Assembly: GCF_012910785.2 (NCBI RefSeq) | Contig: NZ_WTVH02000009.1 | Coordinates: forward strand, 310,001-374,000 | Direction: 5' to 3' | DNA: 64,000 nucleotides | From: Aromatoleum buckelii | Lineage (GTDB): Bacteria; Pseudomonadota; Gammaproteobacteria; Burkholderiales; Rhodocyclaceae | Part shown: positions 1-6,826 of the stretch, in pieces | How the letters are laid out: every line of letters begins with the position of its first letter | Position numbering within the stretch: the first letter of the stretch is position 1 | Notes under the pieces: model-generated | Database searches by the model: none | What the model saw: the letters and a program-made list of their open reading frames with translations, nothing else | Told to the model about the DNA's origin: nothing | Translations under genes and position numbers: made by a program

Positions 1-1
1 C

Positions 2-709
2 TCAAAGTGGTACGGCAGCTTCCAGGTGCTGACGGACTGCACGACGAACGTGAAGAAGAGCGAAGTGGTCGTCGTCTGCGGTCCGTCGGGCTCAGGCAAA
101 TCGACGCTGATCAAGTGCGTGAATGCGCTCGAACCGTTCCAGAAAGGCAGCATCGTCGTCAACGGCGTCGCCGTCGAAAACCCGAAGACCAACCTGCCGA
201 AGCTGCGCGCGCAGGTCGGCATGGTGTTCCAGAACTTCGAGCTGTTCCCGCACATGACGATCACCGAAAACCTGACGATCGCGCAGATCAAGGTGCTCGG
301 CCGCAGTCGCGAACAGGCTGTCGACAAAGGGTTGAAGCTGCTCGACCGCGTCGGCCTGAAGGCGCAGGCGGCGAAGTATCCCGGCCAGCTCTCGGGCGGC
401 CAGCAGCAGCGCGTCGCGATCGCGCGCGCGCTCGCAATGGATCCGATCTGCATGCTGTTCGACGAGCCGACGTCGGCGCTCGACCCGGAAATGATCAACG
501 AGGTGCTCGACGTGATGGTCCAGCTCGCGCAGGAAGGCATGACGATGATGTGCGTCACGCACGAGATGGGCTTCGCACGCAAGGTCGCGCACCGCGTGAT
601 CTTCATGGATCGCGGCGCGATCGTCGAGGACGCGCCCAAGGAGGAGTTCTTCGGCCAGCCGCGCTCCGAGCGCGCGCAGAACTTCCTCGCGAAGATCCTG
701 CATCACTGA
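2..709 (+). CDS. Polar amino acid ABC transporter ATP-binding protein (5' end outside window)
   Basis: This is the ATPase of a GltL/GlnQ-type importer that powers uptake of glutamate, aspartate or a similar polar amino acid at the inner membrane. The reading frame is open to the window edge (S-K-W-Y-G-S-F-Q...), so only a few N-terminal residues are missing. An internal GTG at 26 is too far in to be the true start. Visible motifs are Walker A GPSGSGKST, the Q-loop (VFQNFELFPH), the ABC signature LSGGQQQRVAIARAL, Walker B CMLFDEPTSALD and the switch histidine in CVTHEMGF. It ends 24 bp from a convergent gene. Permease and binding-protein genes presumably lie upstream, outside the window. The substrate cannot be fixed from the ATPase alone. 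Confidence 0.93.
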   Translation, partial: SKWYGSFQVLTDCTTNVKKSEVVVVCGPSGSGKSTLIKCVNALEPFQKGSIVVNGVAVENPKTNLPKLRAQVGMVFQNFELFPHMTITENLTIAQIKVLGRSREQAVDKGLKLLDRVGLKAQAAKYPGQLSGGQQQRVAIARALAMDPICMLFDEPTSALDPEMINEVLDVMVQLAQEGMTMMCVTHEMGFARKVAHRVIFMDRGAIVEDAPKEEFFGQPRSERAQNFLAKILHH

Positions 710-733
710 CCGGTCCGCGGCGTGCGGGGCCGT

Positions 734-1876
734 TCACGCGGCCATCGCCAGATCGGTCTTCTCGGGCTCGTCGAGGCGGGTCCGGATGAGGGCGGCGACG
801 AGATCGGACTGCGTCAACATGCCGACCACGTTGCGGTGCTCATCGACCACCGGCACGTGATGCAGACCGCCGTCGGAAAAAAGCTTTGCCAGTTCGAGGA
901 TCGGCTGGTCCGGGCGGGCCGTGACGACGTCGCGCGACATCACCTCGCCGATGAACATCGTGCCGACCAGGTCGCGGCGAATGAAGAAATCGTGCAGCGA
1001 GACGATGCCGACCAAGAGCCTCCGTTCGCCGGCGACGACCGGGATCGCCTTGATCTTGTGCCTCGCCAGCAGCGCCCAGGTCTCGCCGATCGATGCCTGC
1101 GTCCCGACGGTGACGACGTCCTCGGACATGATGTCGCCGCAGCGGACTTCGCCGAAGCGGCGGCGAAAAGCCCGTGCTTCGGCTGCAGCGAGGATTTCGC
1201 CGAGATCCTTGCTGCTGATATCGAGCAGTTCGCCGCGCGCGTCGAGCGCTTCGTTCAGGTCCGCGAGGGTGACGCCGACCCGGGCGCTCGGCAACGGGTC
1301 CGCCGTGAGATGAGGGTTTGCCTGCTCCTGTGAGCGATGCGGGTAGCGGCGTCCGAGGGCGATGTTGAACGCGAGGGCGAACAGCACGAGGCACAACGAA
1401 TCCACCGCGACCGGCCAGAACGCGAACTGGTAGCCCAGGTCCGCGACCGACGGGCCGCCGAGCACCGCAGTCAGCGCGACCGCGCCGCCGGGCGGGTGCA
1501 GGCACCGCAACTGGAGCATGACGACCAGCGCCAGTCCGACGGCGACCGCCGCGGCGAGTCCGGGAGTGCCGATCAATTTGGCGCAGGTGATGCCGACGAG
1601 TGCCGAGATCACGTTTCCGCCGATCACCGACCACGGCTGCGCGAGCGGACTCGACGGCATCGCGAACAGCAGCACTGCCGATGCGCCCATCGGGGCGATG
1701 AACCACGGGTTCGTCTCGCCGAGCACCTGTCGGCTGATCCACTCGGTGCATATCAGGCCGAGTAGGGCACCGATGCAGCCGAAGATCCTCTCGCGCCTGC
1801 TGACGTGATGCGCGTCGGGAATGAAGGCGTGCAGCCATGAGCGCAGCCGGCCCAGCTGCTTAAAACCGAAAGTCAA
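734..1876 (-). CDS. HPP-family membrane protein with C-terminal CBS pair
   Basis: About 380 residues. The N-terminal third carries four hydrophobic segments of the HPP family, with the signature region around LRCLHPPGGA. The C-terminal part (about residues 235-375) is two CBS domains (CGDIMSEDVVTV and GEVMSRDVVTA, the second ending VVGMLTQSDLVAALI). HPP proteins are inner-membrane proteins linked to nitrite or anion transport in other organisms; CBS pairs usually sense adenine nucleotides. I chose a TTG start at 1876 because AAAAGGGG lies 7 bases before it. The frame continues to an ATG at 1987, but that 37-residue extension is basic and low-complexity. The exact transport role is unknown. 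Confidence 0.85.
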   Translation of the reverse strand: MTFGFKQLGRLRSWLHAFIPDAHHVSRRERIFGCIGALLGLICTEWISRQVLGETNPWFIAPMGASAVLLFAMPSSPLAQPWSVIGGNVISALVGITCAKLIGTPGLAAAVAVGLALVVMLQLRCLHPPGGAVALTAVLGGPSVADLGYQFAFWPVAVDSLCLVLFALAFNIALGRRYPHRSQEQANPHLTADPLPSARVGVTLADLNEALDARGELLDISSKDLGEILAAAEARAFRRRFGEVRCGDIMSEDVVTVGTQASIGETWALLARHKIKAIPVVAGERRLLVGIVSLHDFFIRRDLVGTMFIGEVMSRDVVTARPDQPILELAKLFSDGGLHHVPVVDEHRNVVGMLTQSDLVAALIRTRLDEPEKTDLAMAA

Positions 1877-2023
1877 GATGTGTCCCCTTTTGTTCCCGCC
1901 CGTTCTGGGCTGTTTTTCGGCCGGCTGGCGCGGCTTCGTGCGACCTGCCCGGGAGCACCTGCCCGCCTTGAGTGACTGGTGCGGCATTCATTATAGGGAA
2001 GAGCGGCTAAAGATGCATGTTTG

Positions 2024-2051
2024 TTGACTCTTTAAAGCCAGCGCCTACTAT
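2024..2051 (+). promoter_or_regulatory. Candidate sigma-70 promoter for the AhpD/hemerythrin/sdh genes
   Basis: TTGACT at 2024-2029 and TACTAT at 2046-2051 are separated by 16 bp and lie about 60 bp before the ATG at 2113. The stretch is AT-rich against a GC-rich background. This is a prediction by eye. Confidence 0.45.
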
Positions 2052-2112
2052 TCCGTGTAACCGTGCGCATTTGCGCTGCATTTCCAACGGCAACGGATGG
2101 AGGTTTTCGACG

Positions 2113-2448
2113 ATGGACCAGTCTTTGTACCCGCAGTGGAATACCGAAGCCGCGCGCAAGCGCAAGGAACTCGCGCCCGGCCCTCTTGCTGCGTTCAAGG
2201 CGTTCAGCAACGCTGTTTTTGCCGACGGCGCCCTGCCGAAGAAGACGAAGGAGCTGATCGCGGTCGCGGTCGCGCATGTCACCCAGTGTCCATACTGCAT
2301 CCACGGCCACACCTCGGAGGCGCTCAAGAGCGGCGCGACCGAGGAAGAGATCATGGAGGCGATCTGGGTCGCCGCGGAAATGCGTGCCGGTGCCGCTTAT
2401 GCACACTCGCTGCTCGCGATCGAAACGATGAAGCAGTCACAGGGTTGA
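2113..2448 (+). CDS. Carboxymuconolactone decarboxylase / AhpD-like protein
   Basis: A 111-residue single-domain member of the CMD/AhpD superfamily. The redox motif CPYCIHGH, with its CxxC and following histidine, is intact, so a peroxidase or thiol-disulfide role is more likely than lactone decarboxylation. The sequence around it (KTKELIAVAVAHVTQCPYC) is typical of the family. The ATG at 2113 follows ATGGAGG by about 10 bases; an upstream ATG-like start at 2017 would add a non-conserved leader. The gene begins a rightward run and is 10 bp from the hemerythrin gene behind it, which suggests shared expression under oxidative or nitrosative conditions. Confidence 0.9.
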   Translation: MDQSLYPQWNTEAARKRKELAPGPLAAFKAFSNAVFADGALPKKTKELIAVAVAHVTQCPYCIHGHTSEALKSGATEEEIMEAIWVAAEMRAGAAYAHSLLAIETMKQSQG

Positions 2449-2458
2449 GGGGAGCATC

Positions 2459-3034
2459 ATGCCGAACGCGATCGTCCGGCTGCGGGCGGAACACGGGAAC
2501 CTCGAAGCGCTCGTGCGGCTGCTCGCGAGCCGGCCGGCTGCGGGAGTCGAGCCGGGGACGGCCGACCTCGAACTGCTGGTCGATGCCCTCTATTACCTGA
2601 CCAACTTTCCGGATGTGTCCCACCACCCGCTCGAAGATCGCATCGTTGAGCAGTTGCGGAAAAAGGACGCGTTGCCGCCGGGTTTCGGCGACGAGATCGA
2701 AGCGCAGCACGCGACGCTCGCACGGCAGGGTGCGGACCTGATGCGTGACCTGGAGTCGGCCGCGCGTGGGGAAACGATGTCGTGGGAGTTGGTCGGAGCG
2801 AACGTCCGTCTTTACGCGGAGCGCCTGCGCCACAACATGGCGGTCGAGGAGCTGGTGCTGTTTCCGGCGGCTGTCCGCTTTCTGGACGATGACGACTGGC
2901 GGGCAATCGACGGTGCGTCGGAGCGCACGCAGCAGGATCCGTTGTTCCCCGCCCCGGCGCAGGATCGTTTCGTCCAACTCCACCGAGTCATCGTCGCCGA
3001 GGCGAACTGCGGTTGCGAAGACGAGTCCACCTAG
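2459..3034 (+). CDS. Hemerythrin HHE domain protein (first copy)
   Basis: A 191-residue cytosolic protein with the di-iron hemerythrin-like fold. Likely ligands are visible in order: the histidine of RAEHGN near residue 12, HHPLED, a QH pair (EAQHATL) and HNMAVEE. Such proteins bind O2 or NO or protect Fe-S centres. It resembles the second hemerythrin at 5984-6574 along its whole length, including YYLTNFPD/YYITQFPD and a short C-terminal CGC motif. The two copies bracket the sdh-crp-ferredoxin genes. It is followed 18 bp later by sdhC, so co-transcription is likely. Confidence 0.88.
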   Translation: MPNAIVRLRAEHGNLEALVRLLASRPAAGVEPGTADLELLVDALYYLTNFPDVSHHPLEDRIVEQLRKKDALPPGFGDEIEAQHATLARQGADLMRDLESAARGETMSWELVGANVRLYAERLRHNMAVEELVLFPAAVRFLDDDDWRAIDGASERTQQDPLFPAPAQDRFVQLHRVIVAEANCGCEDEST

Positions 3035-3052
3035 CCACCAGTGGAGGCGAAC

Positions 3053-3439
3053 ATGCGAGCACCGCCCGGAAGCGCCCCGAAGTTCCTGAACTTGTCGCAG
3101 ATCCGCTTTCCGATCGGCGCGATCGCGTCGATCGGGCACCGCATCTCGGGCGTGCTGCTGCTCGTCGCGCTGCCGCTTCTCGCGCTCGCGCTCGACCGGT
3201 CGCTGCGCAGCGAAGCCGAATTCGAAGCGCTGCGCGATCTGGTGTCGGCGCCAGCGCGCGCGCTGCTCCTCGTCGTGGTCGTGTGGGCCGCGTCGCATCA
3301 CGTGCTCGCGGGGCTGCGCCACCTGCTGATGGATGCCGGCATCGGCAGCCGGCTCGACCAGGCGCGGACAAGCGCGTGGGCCGCGATCATCGCGGCGGCG
3401 GTGATTGCGCTCGCCGTTGCCATTAGGTGGCTGTCATGA
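3053..3439 (+). CDS. sdhC: Succinate dehydrogenase cytochrome b556 subunit
   Basis: A 128-residue membrane anchor of succinate:quinone oxidoreductase with three hydrophobic segments. The N-terminal family block RFPIGAIASIGHRISG contains the serine and arginine usually near the quinone site, and SHHVLAGLRHL carries the likely haem histidine. The ATG at 3053 is preceded by TGGAGG at good spacing; a GTG at 3041 is the alternative. Its stop overlaps the sdhD start (ATGA), indicating translational coupling. Confidence 0.9.
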   Translation: MRAPPGSAPKFLNLSQIRFPIGAIASIGHRISGVLLLVALPLLALALDRSLRSEAEFEALRDLVSAPARALLLVVVVWAASHHVLAGLRHLLMDAGIGSRLDQARTSAWAAIIAAAVIALAVAIRWLS

Positions 3440-3780
3440 GGCTGTTCCTCGGGCAAAGGGCGTGGATGCTGCAGCGTGCGACGGCGGTCGTGCTGCTGAT
3501 CTTTCTCGCGGCGGCCGCGGCGATGCTGCTGGCCGGCCCGCCGCTCAGCTATGAACGCTGGCACGCGCTCGCGACGAGTCCGCACGGCGGGGTGCTGATC
3601 GTCGTGCTTTTCGCGGCGCTGGCGCTGCACGGCTGGATCGGCATCCGCGACATCGTGCTCGACTACATTCACTCGCCTGCCGTGCGCCTGCCGCTGCTGG
3701 GGCTGATCGCACTGGTCCTGATCGCGATCGTGATCCGCGTCGCGCTGACGATCGCCGCGCATTTCATGACTACCGGATAA
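3436..3780 (+). CDS. sdhD: Succinate dehydrogenase hydrophobic membrane anchor
   Basis: A 114-residue protein with three predicted membrane helices. The segment AALALHGWIGIRDIVLDYI is typical of SdhD, with H and D residues near the haem/quinone region. Start and sdhC stop overlap by ATGA at 3436-3439. Normally the flavoprotein gene sdhA follows; here the next gene, 23 bp on, is sdhB. SdhD would anchor the Fe-S subunit at the inner membrane and pass electrons to ubiquinone. Confidence 0.85.
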   Translation: MRLFLGQRAWMLQRATAVVLLIFLAAAAAMLLAGPPLSYERWHALATSPHGGVLIVVLFAALALHGWIGIRDIVLDYIHSPAVRLPLLGLIALVLIAIVIRVALTIAAHFMTTG

Positions 3781-3803
3781 ACGCTCGCGGCAAGGAGGAA
3801 GAC

Positions 3804-4499
3804 ATGCGAATCAGCATCTATCGCTTCAACCCCGAAACGGACGCGAAGCCGCGCATGCAGGACTACGACGTCACGCCGGAAGCGGGCGACAAGAAGCTGC
3901 TCGATGCGCTGATGCGGCTCAAGACGATCGACGACAGCCTGTCGTTCCGCCGTTCGTGTCGTGAAGGCGTGTGCGGTTCGGACGCGATGAACATCAACGG
4001 GCGCAACGGCTTGGCGTGCCTGACGTCGCTGGCGGGGCTGAAGGAGCCGGTGGTGCTGCGCCCGCTGCCCGGTTTTCCGGTGATTCGCGACCTGATCGTC
4101 GACATGACGCAGTTCTTCGCCCACTACAACGCGATCAAGCCCTACCTGATCAACGACGAGCTGACGCCCGAGCGCGAGCGCCTGCAGACGCCTGAAGAGC
4201 GCGACCGCCTGAACGGCCTCTACGAATGCATCCTGTGCGCTTGCTGTAGCGCGTTCTGTCCGTCGTACTGGTGGAATCCGGACAAGTTCGTCGGCCCGGC
4301 GGGGCTGCTGCAGGCTTACCGCTTCATTTCCGACAGCCGCGACACGGCCACCGCCGAGCGCCTCGCCTATCTGGATGACGTATACCGGCTGTACCGCTGC
4401 CGCACGATCATGAATTGCACCGAGGTCTGCCCGAAAGGCCTCAGTCCGTCGCACGCGATCGAGCGCATCCGGCTCGCGCTGGTGCGCGAATCGTCCTGA
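3804..4499 (+). CDS. sdhB: Succinate dehydrogenase iron-sulfur subunit
   Basis: A 231-residue Fe-S subunit of normal length. The [2Fe-2S] domain shows SCREGVCGSDAM and GLACLT; the C-terminal domain shows CILCACCSAFCPSYWW for the [4Fe-4S] and CRTIMNCTEVCPKGL for the [3Fe-4S]/[4Fe-4S] centres. All cluster cysteines are present. AAGGAGG precedes the ATG. The gene follows sdhC-sdhD without sdhA in between, so the catalytic flavoprotein must be encoded elsewhere if this set works. Confidence 0.93.
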   Translation: MRISIYRFNPETDAKPRMQDYDVTPEAGDKKLLDALMRLKTIDDSLSFRRSCREGVCGSDAMNINGRNGLACLTSLAGLKEPVVLRPLPGFPVIRDLIVDMTQFFAHYNAIKPYLINDELTPERERLQTPEERDRLNGLYECILCACCSAFCPSYWWNPDKFVGPAGLLQAYRFISDSRDTATAERLAYLDDVYRLYRCRTIMNCTEVCPKGLSPSHAIERIRLALVRESS

Positions 4500-4532
4500 A
4501 CCGACACTCGGTCGTCGCTGTTTCGCAGGAGC

Positions 4533-5282
4533 ATGATGAGTCACGCACCGTCACTGGTTATTCCGCGGCCGACAGCCGCGCCGGCAGAGGCCCGCGCTGT
4601 CGCGGACCGGATGGCTGGACTGGCGCTGTTCTCGACGCTGGGGCCCGGCGATCTCGCACGCCTGGCCCGGGGCGCGCGCCATCGTCGCCTCGCGTCGGGC
4701 GAGCCGCTGTGGCTTACCGGCGAGCGCGCCGCGCACTTCGCCGTCATCGAGGCGGGAATCGTGCAGATCCGGCAGACGACGCCGATCGGGGACGGTGTCG
4801 TCGTCGGCCTGTTCCGTACAGGCGAAGCGGTCGGGCTCGCCGCGGTGCTCGAACACGGCCTGTTTCCAGCCGACGCGATCGCGATCGGCGGCGCGGTCGA
4901 CGTCCTGTCGATCCGCGCGGACGTGCTGCAGGAAGCGCTCGAGACTTCGGTGACCGTCGGCCTCGCCGTCAACCGGGCGCTGCTTCAGCATACGGCGGCG
5001 TTGCGCGCAAAGATCGACATCGTCAGCGCGGGCTCGGTGCCGCGGCGCCTGGCGGCATTGATGATCTACCTGATCGAGCGCTTTGGCCGTCCCGCCGGCG
5101 CGGACGCGGTCGCAGTCGAAGTGAATCTGACGCGCGAGGAAATCAGCCAGCTCGTCAGCGCGCGGGCCGAAACCGTCATCCGCATCCTCAGCCGATGGCA
5201 GAAAGCCGGCTGGCTGACGAACCGGCCGGGCGGCATCGAGATCACGCGCGCCGACATGCTGCGGCGGATCCTCGACACCTGA
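4533..5282 (+). CDS. Crp/Fnr-family transcription regulator
   Basis: A 249-residue regulator with a cyclic-nucleotide-binding-like sensor fold (about residues 30-150) and a C-terminal winged helix (LTREEISQLVSARAETVIRILSRW). There is no N-terminal cysteine cluster, so it is not a classic O2-sensing Fnr. It could sense NO/haem like Dnr/NnrR or another ligand. A second ATG one codon later (4536) is equally possible; GCAGGA lies upstream. It sits between sdhB and a divergent ferredoxin/hemerythrin pair that shares a TGA-N6-TCA palindrome, a plausible target site. Confidence 0.88.
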   Translation: MMSHAPSLVIPRPTAAPAEARAVADRMAGLALFSTLGPGDLARLARGARHRRLASGEPLWLTGERAAHFAVIEAGIVQIRQTTPIGDGVVVGLFRTGEAVGLAAVLEHGLFPADAIAIGGAVDVLSIRADVLQEALETSVTVGLAVNRALLQHTAALRAKIDIVSAGSVPRRLAALMIYLIERFGRPAGADAVAVEVNLTREEISQLVSARAETVIRILSRWQKAGWLTNRPGGIEITRADMLRRILDT

Positions 5283-5299
5283 CGGATCGTCGACACCTA

Positions 5300-5406
5300 T
5301 CAATGCTGCAACCAGAGACCGTTCGAGCTGAGCTTGTCGAAGCCCTGCGACCGACCGCCCTTCGACGAGCTCAGGGCGAACGGGTTGTATTCGGTTGCCG
5401 GTTTGA
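5300..5406. repeat. Dispersed terminal-inverted-repeat element, copy A (diverged)
   Basis: One of four copies in the window. It shows the conserved core GAGCTTGTCGAAG on the left and CTTCGACGAGCTCAGGGCG on the right, which can pair. Its outer ends (TCAATGCTGCAACC and TTGCCGGTTTGATA) are diverged from the TTAA-ended copies. It lies between the crp stop and the convergent ferredoxin gene, where its stem could also act as a bidirectional terminator. Confidence 0.8.
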
Positions 5407-5433
5407 TAGCGGCAATCCACTGCGCCGCGCCGG

Positions 5434-5757
5434 TCAGCGTTCCAGAAACTTCAGCTTGTCCTTCACTGTCGCCCACATCCCCGCGTCGGCCGGCGCCGGC
5501 TTGACTTCGACGATCGGCTTCCATTCCTTCGCGAGGGATTCGTTCAGCGCGATGAACTGCCGCTGGTCGTCCGGCACGTCGTCGTCGGCATAAATCGCGT
5601 CCACCGGGCATTCAGCAACGCACAGCGTGCAGTCGATGCATTCCTCCGGGTCGATGACGAGGAAATTGGGGCCTTCGCGGAAAGCGTCGGTCGGGCAGAC
5701 GTCGACGCAGTCGGTGTGTTTGCACTTGATGCAGGCTTCGGTGACCACGTAAGTCAT
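5434..5757 (-). CDS. FdxA-type seven-iron ferredoxin
   Basis: A 107-residue soluble ferredoxin. The spacing CIKCKHTDCVDVCP followed by CIDCTLCVAECP matches the [3Fe-4S][4Fe-4S] FdxA family, and the C-terminal tail is the usual long acidic type. The ATG at 5757 follows GAGAGGAGAAAAATC. It could carry electrons for the nearby 2-oxoacid oxidoreductase, though no direct link is shown. It is transcribed leftward from the region holding the AATGAC/GTCATT palindrome, divergent from the second hemerythrin gene. Confidence 0.93.
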   Translation of the reverse strand: MTYVVTEACIKCKHTDCVDVCPTDAFREGPNFLVIDPEECIDCTLCVAECPVDAIYADDDVPDDQRQFIALNESLAKEWKPIVEVKPAPADAGMWATVKDKLKFLER

Positions 5758-5837
5758 GATTTTTCTCCTCTCGCTGGGGGCCGGCCCGCCGCTTTGCCCG
5801 CTTCGGGCCGAAAGATGCCGGGGTTCGGCGCAAGCGC

Positions 5838-5907
5838 AGAGTAGGGCAGGGCGGCACCGGGCTGAATGACAAAAGTCATTTCGGCGGCGCGCATGCGTGC
5901 TTAACAT
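5838..5907. promoter_or_regulatory. Divergent class II promoters around a Crp/Fnr-type palindrome
   Basis: The perfect inverted repeat AATGACAAAAGTCATT lies at 5865-5880 and contains the TGA-N6-TCA half-site arrangement of the Crp/Fnr family. On the plus strand TAACAT at 5902-5907 could be the -10 of the hemerythrin promoter. With that -10, the palindrome centre falls at -41.5, the classic activator position. On the minus strand TACTCT (5843-5838) stands at the mirror position for the ferredoxin gene. The palindrome is about 111-115 bp from each start codon. Confidence 0.6.
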
Positions 5908-5921
5908 GAAATCGTGCAGTG

Positions 5922-5952
5922 ATCCCGCCCTTGGCAGTAGGGCAGGCGGGAT
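5922..5952 (+). other. Leader hairpin upstream of second hemerythrin
   Basis: ATCCCGCC (5922-5929) and GGCGGGAT (5945-5952) form an 8-bp perfect stem with a 15-nt loop, ending about 31 nt before the hemerythrin ATG. It would lie close to the 5' end of the transcript predicted from the -10 at 5902. No U-run follows, so it is not a simple terminator. Confidence 0.4.
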
Positions 5953-5983
5953 GTCGAGAACGAACCCAACATCGGAGACTGTC

Positions 5984-6574
5984 ATGTGCGCACATATCAA
6001 GAAGTGGAAAGCCGAGCACGCGAATTACCGCAAGCTGCTCGATCTCCTCGAAAGCCGGACCGAACTGTTCGCCCGCGGCGAGCAGCCGGATTACGAACTC
6101 ATGTCGGACGTCGTCTACTACATCACGCAGTTCCCCGACCGCTTCCATCATCCGCGCGAGGACGTCGCGTTCGGGATGCTCCTTGCCCATGATCCGTCCG
6201 CGCGGGACGTCGTCGACGAGCTGGCCGGCCAGCACCGGCAGATCGAGGCAAGCGGCGCGACGCTGGCTGCGGACCTGGCTGCCGCGGCTGCCGGAGCGAT
6301 GATGTCGCGCGCGACGATCATCGACGACGTGTGCCGCTACGTGGCGTTCCTGCGCGAGCACATGGACAAGGAGGAGCGCGAGATATTCCCCCGGCTCGGC
6401 GCTGCGTTGCAAAAGAAGGACTGGTTCCTCGTCGATTCGGCAATCCATCTCAGCGCCGATCCGCTCTTCGGCGATGCCGTGCAGGCACGTTTCAGGGGGA
6501 TCCAGCGGCAGATCGCTGCCCAGGCCGGCTGCGGATGCGCCGATCTCACCGAGAAGGCGTGCTGCCTCGAATGA
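5984..6574 (+). CDS. Hemerythrin HHE domain protein (second copy)
   Basis: A 196-residue hemerythrin-like protein, paralogous to the one at 2459-3034. Likely di-iron ligands are in KAEHANY, HHPRED, GQHRQI and REHMDKEE. The C-terminus is cysteine-rich (GCGCADLTEKACC), more so than the first copy (CGCED), which hints at an extra metal or redox function. The ATG at 5984 follows CGGAGAC; an upstream GTG at 5897 lies within the leader hairpin region and is less likely. The divergent promoter with a Crp/Fnr-type palindrome suggests control by O2 or NO. Confidence 0.88.
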   Translation: MCAHIKKWKAEHANYRKLLDLLESRTELFARGEQPDYELMSDVVYYITQFPDRFHHPREDVAFGMLLAHDPSARDVVDELAGQHRQIEASGATLAADLAAAAAGAMMSRATIIDDVCRYVAFLREHMDKEEREIFPRLGAALQKKDWFLVDSAIHLSADPLFGDAVQARFRGIQRQIAAQAGCGCADLTEKACCLE

Positions 6575-6664
6575 AACTGCGACTCCGCCCGTCGGCAGGA
6601 CGGCGGGCGGAGGTCGTAATGGCGCGGCACGAAATGAACAAAATGAACATCGTCTTCGTATAAC

Positions 6665-6698
6665 AACATGCACCATAGTGCGCGTTCTGAATTATACT
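6665..6698 (+). promoter_or_regulatory. Candidate kor promoter with overlapping palindrome
   Basis: TATACT at 6693-6698 is a good -10. Just upstream, 6665-6686 is an imperfect 22-bp palindrome with arms AACATGCAC and GTGCGCGTT (core GCAC-CATA-GTGC) that would cover the -35 region, where no good -35 hexamer exists. This fits a promoter controlled by a bound regulator. Confidence 0.45.
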
Positions 6699-6717
6699 GC
6701 TGAGCAATCACTGGCAG

Positions 6718-6734
6718 GGGCGGTCTGACCGCCC
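6718..6734 (+). other. Hairpin in the kor leader
   Basis: GGGCGGT-CTG-ACCGCCC is a perfect 7-bp stem with a 3-nt loop, about 90 nt upstream of korC. No U-run follows. It may stabilise the mRNA or be a chance GC-rich stem. Confidence 0.3.
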
Positions 6735-6826
6735 GCTGCGCCTCCACGGCCGCGGCGACCGGCGAGAAGAAGGAACTCCCGCACTCCCCGCGGGCGTCCG
6801 CAATCTTTCGGACAGGAAGAACAGAC

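Noticed and set aside
4533-5282. Classic O2-sensing Fnr
   Set aside because: The N-terminal cysteines needed for the [4Fe-4S] cluster are absent.
6665-6686. NtrC-type enhancer site before kor
   Set aside because: The GCAC...GTGC arms are only 4 bp apart; NtrC sites need about 7, and no GG-N10-GC promoter follows.
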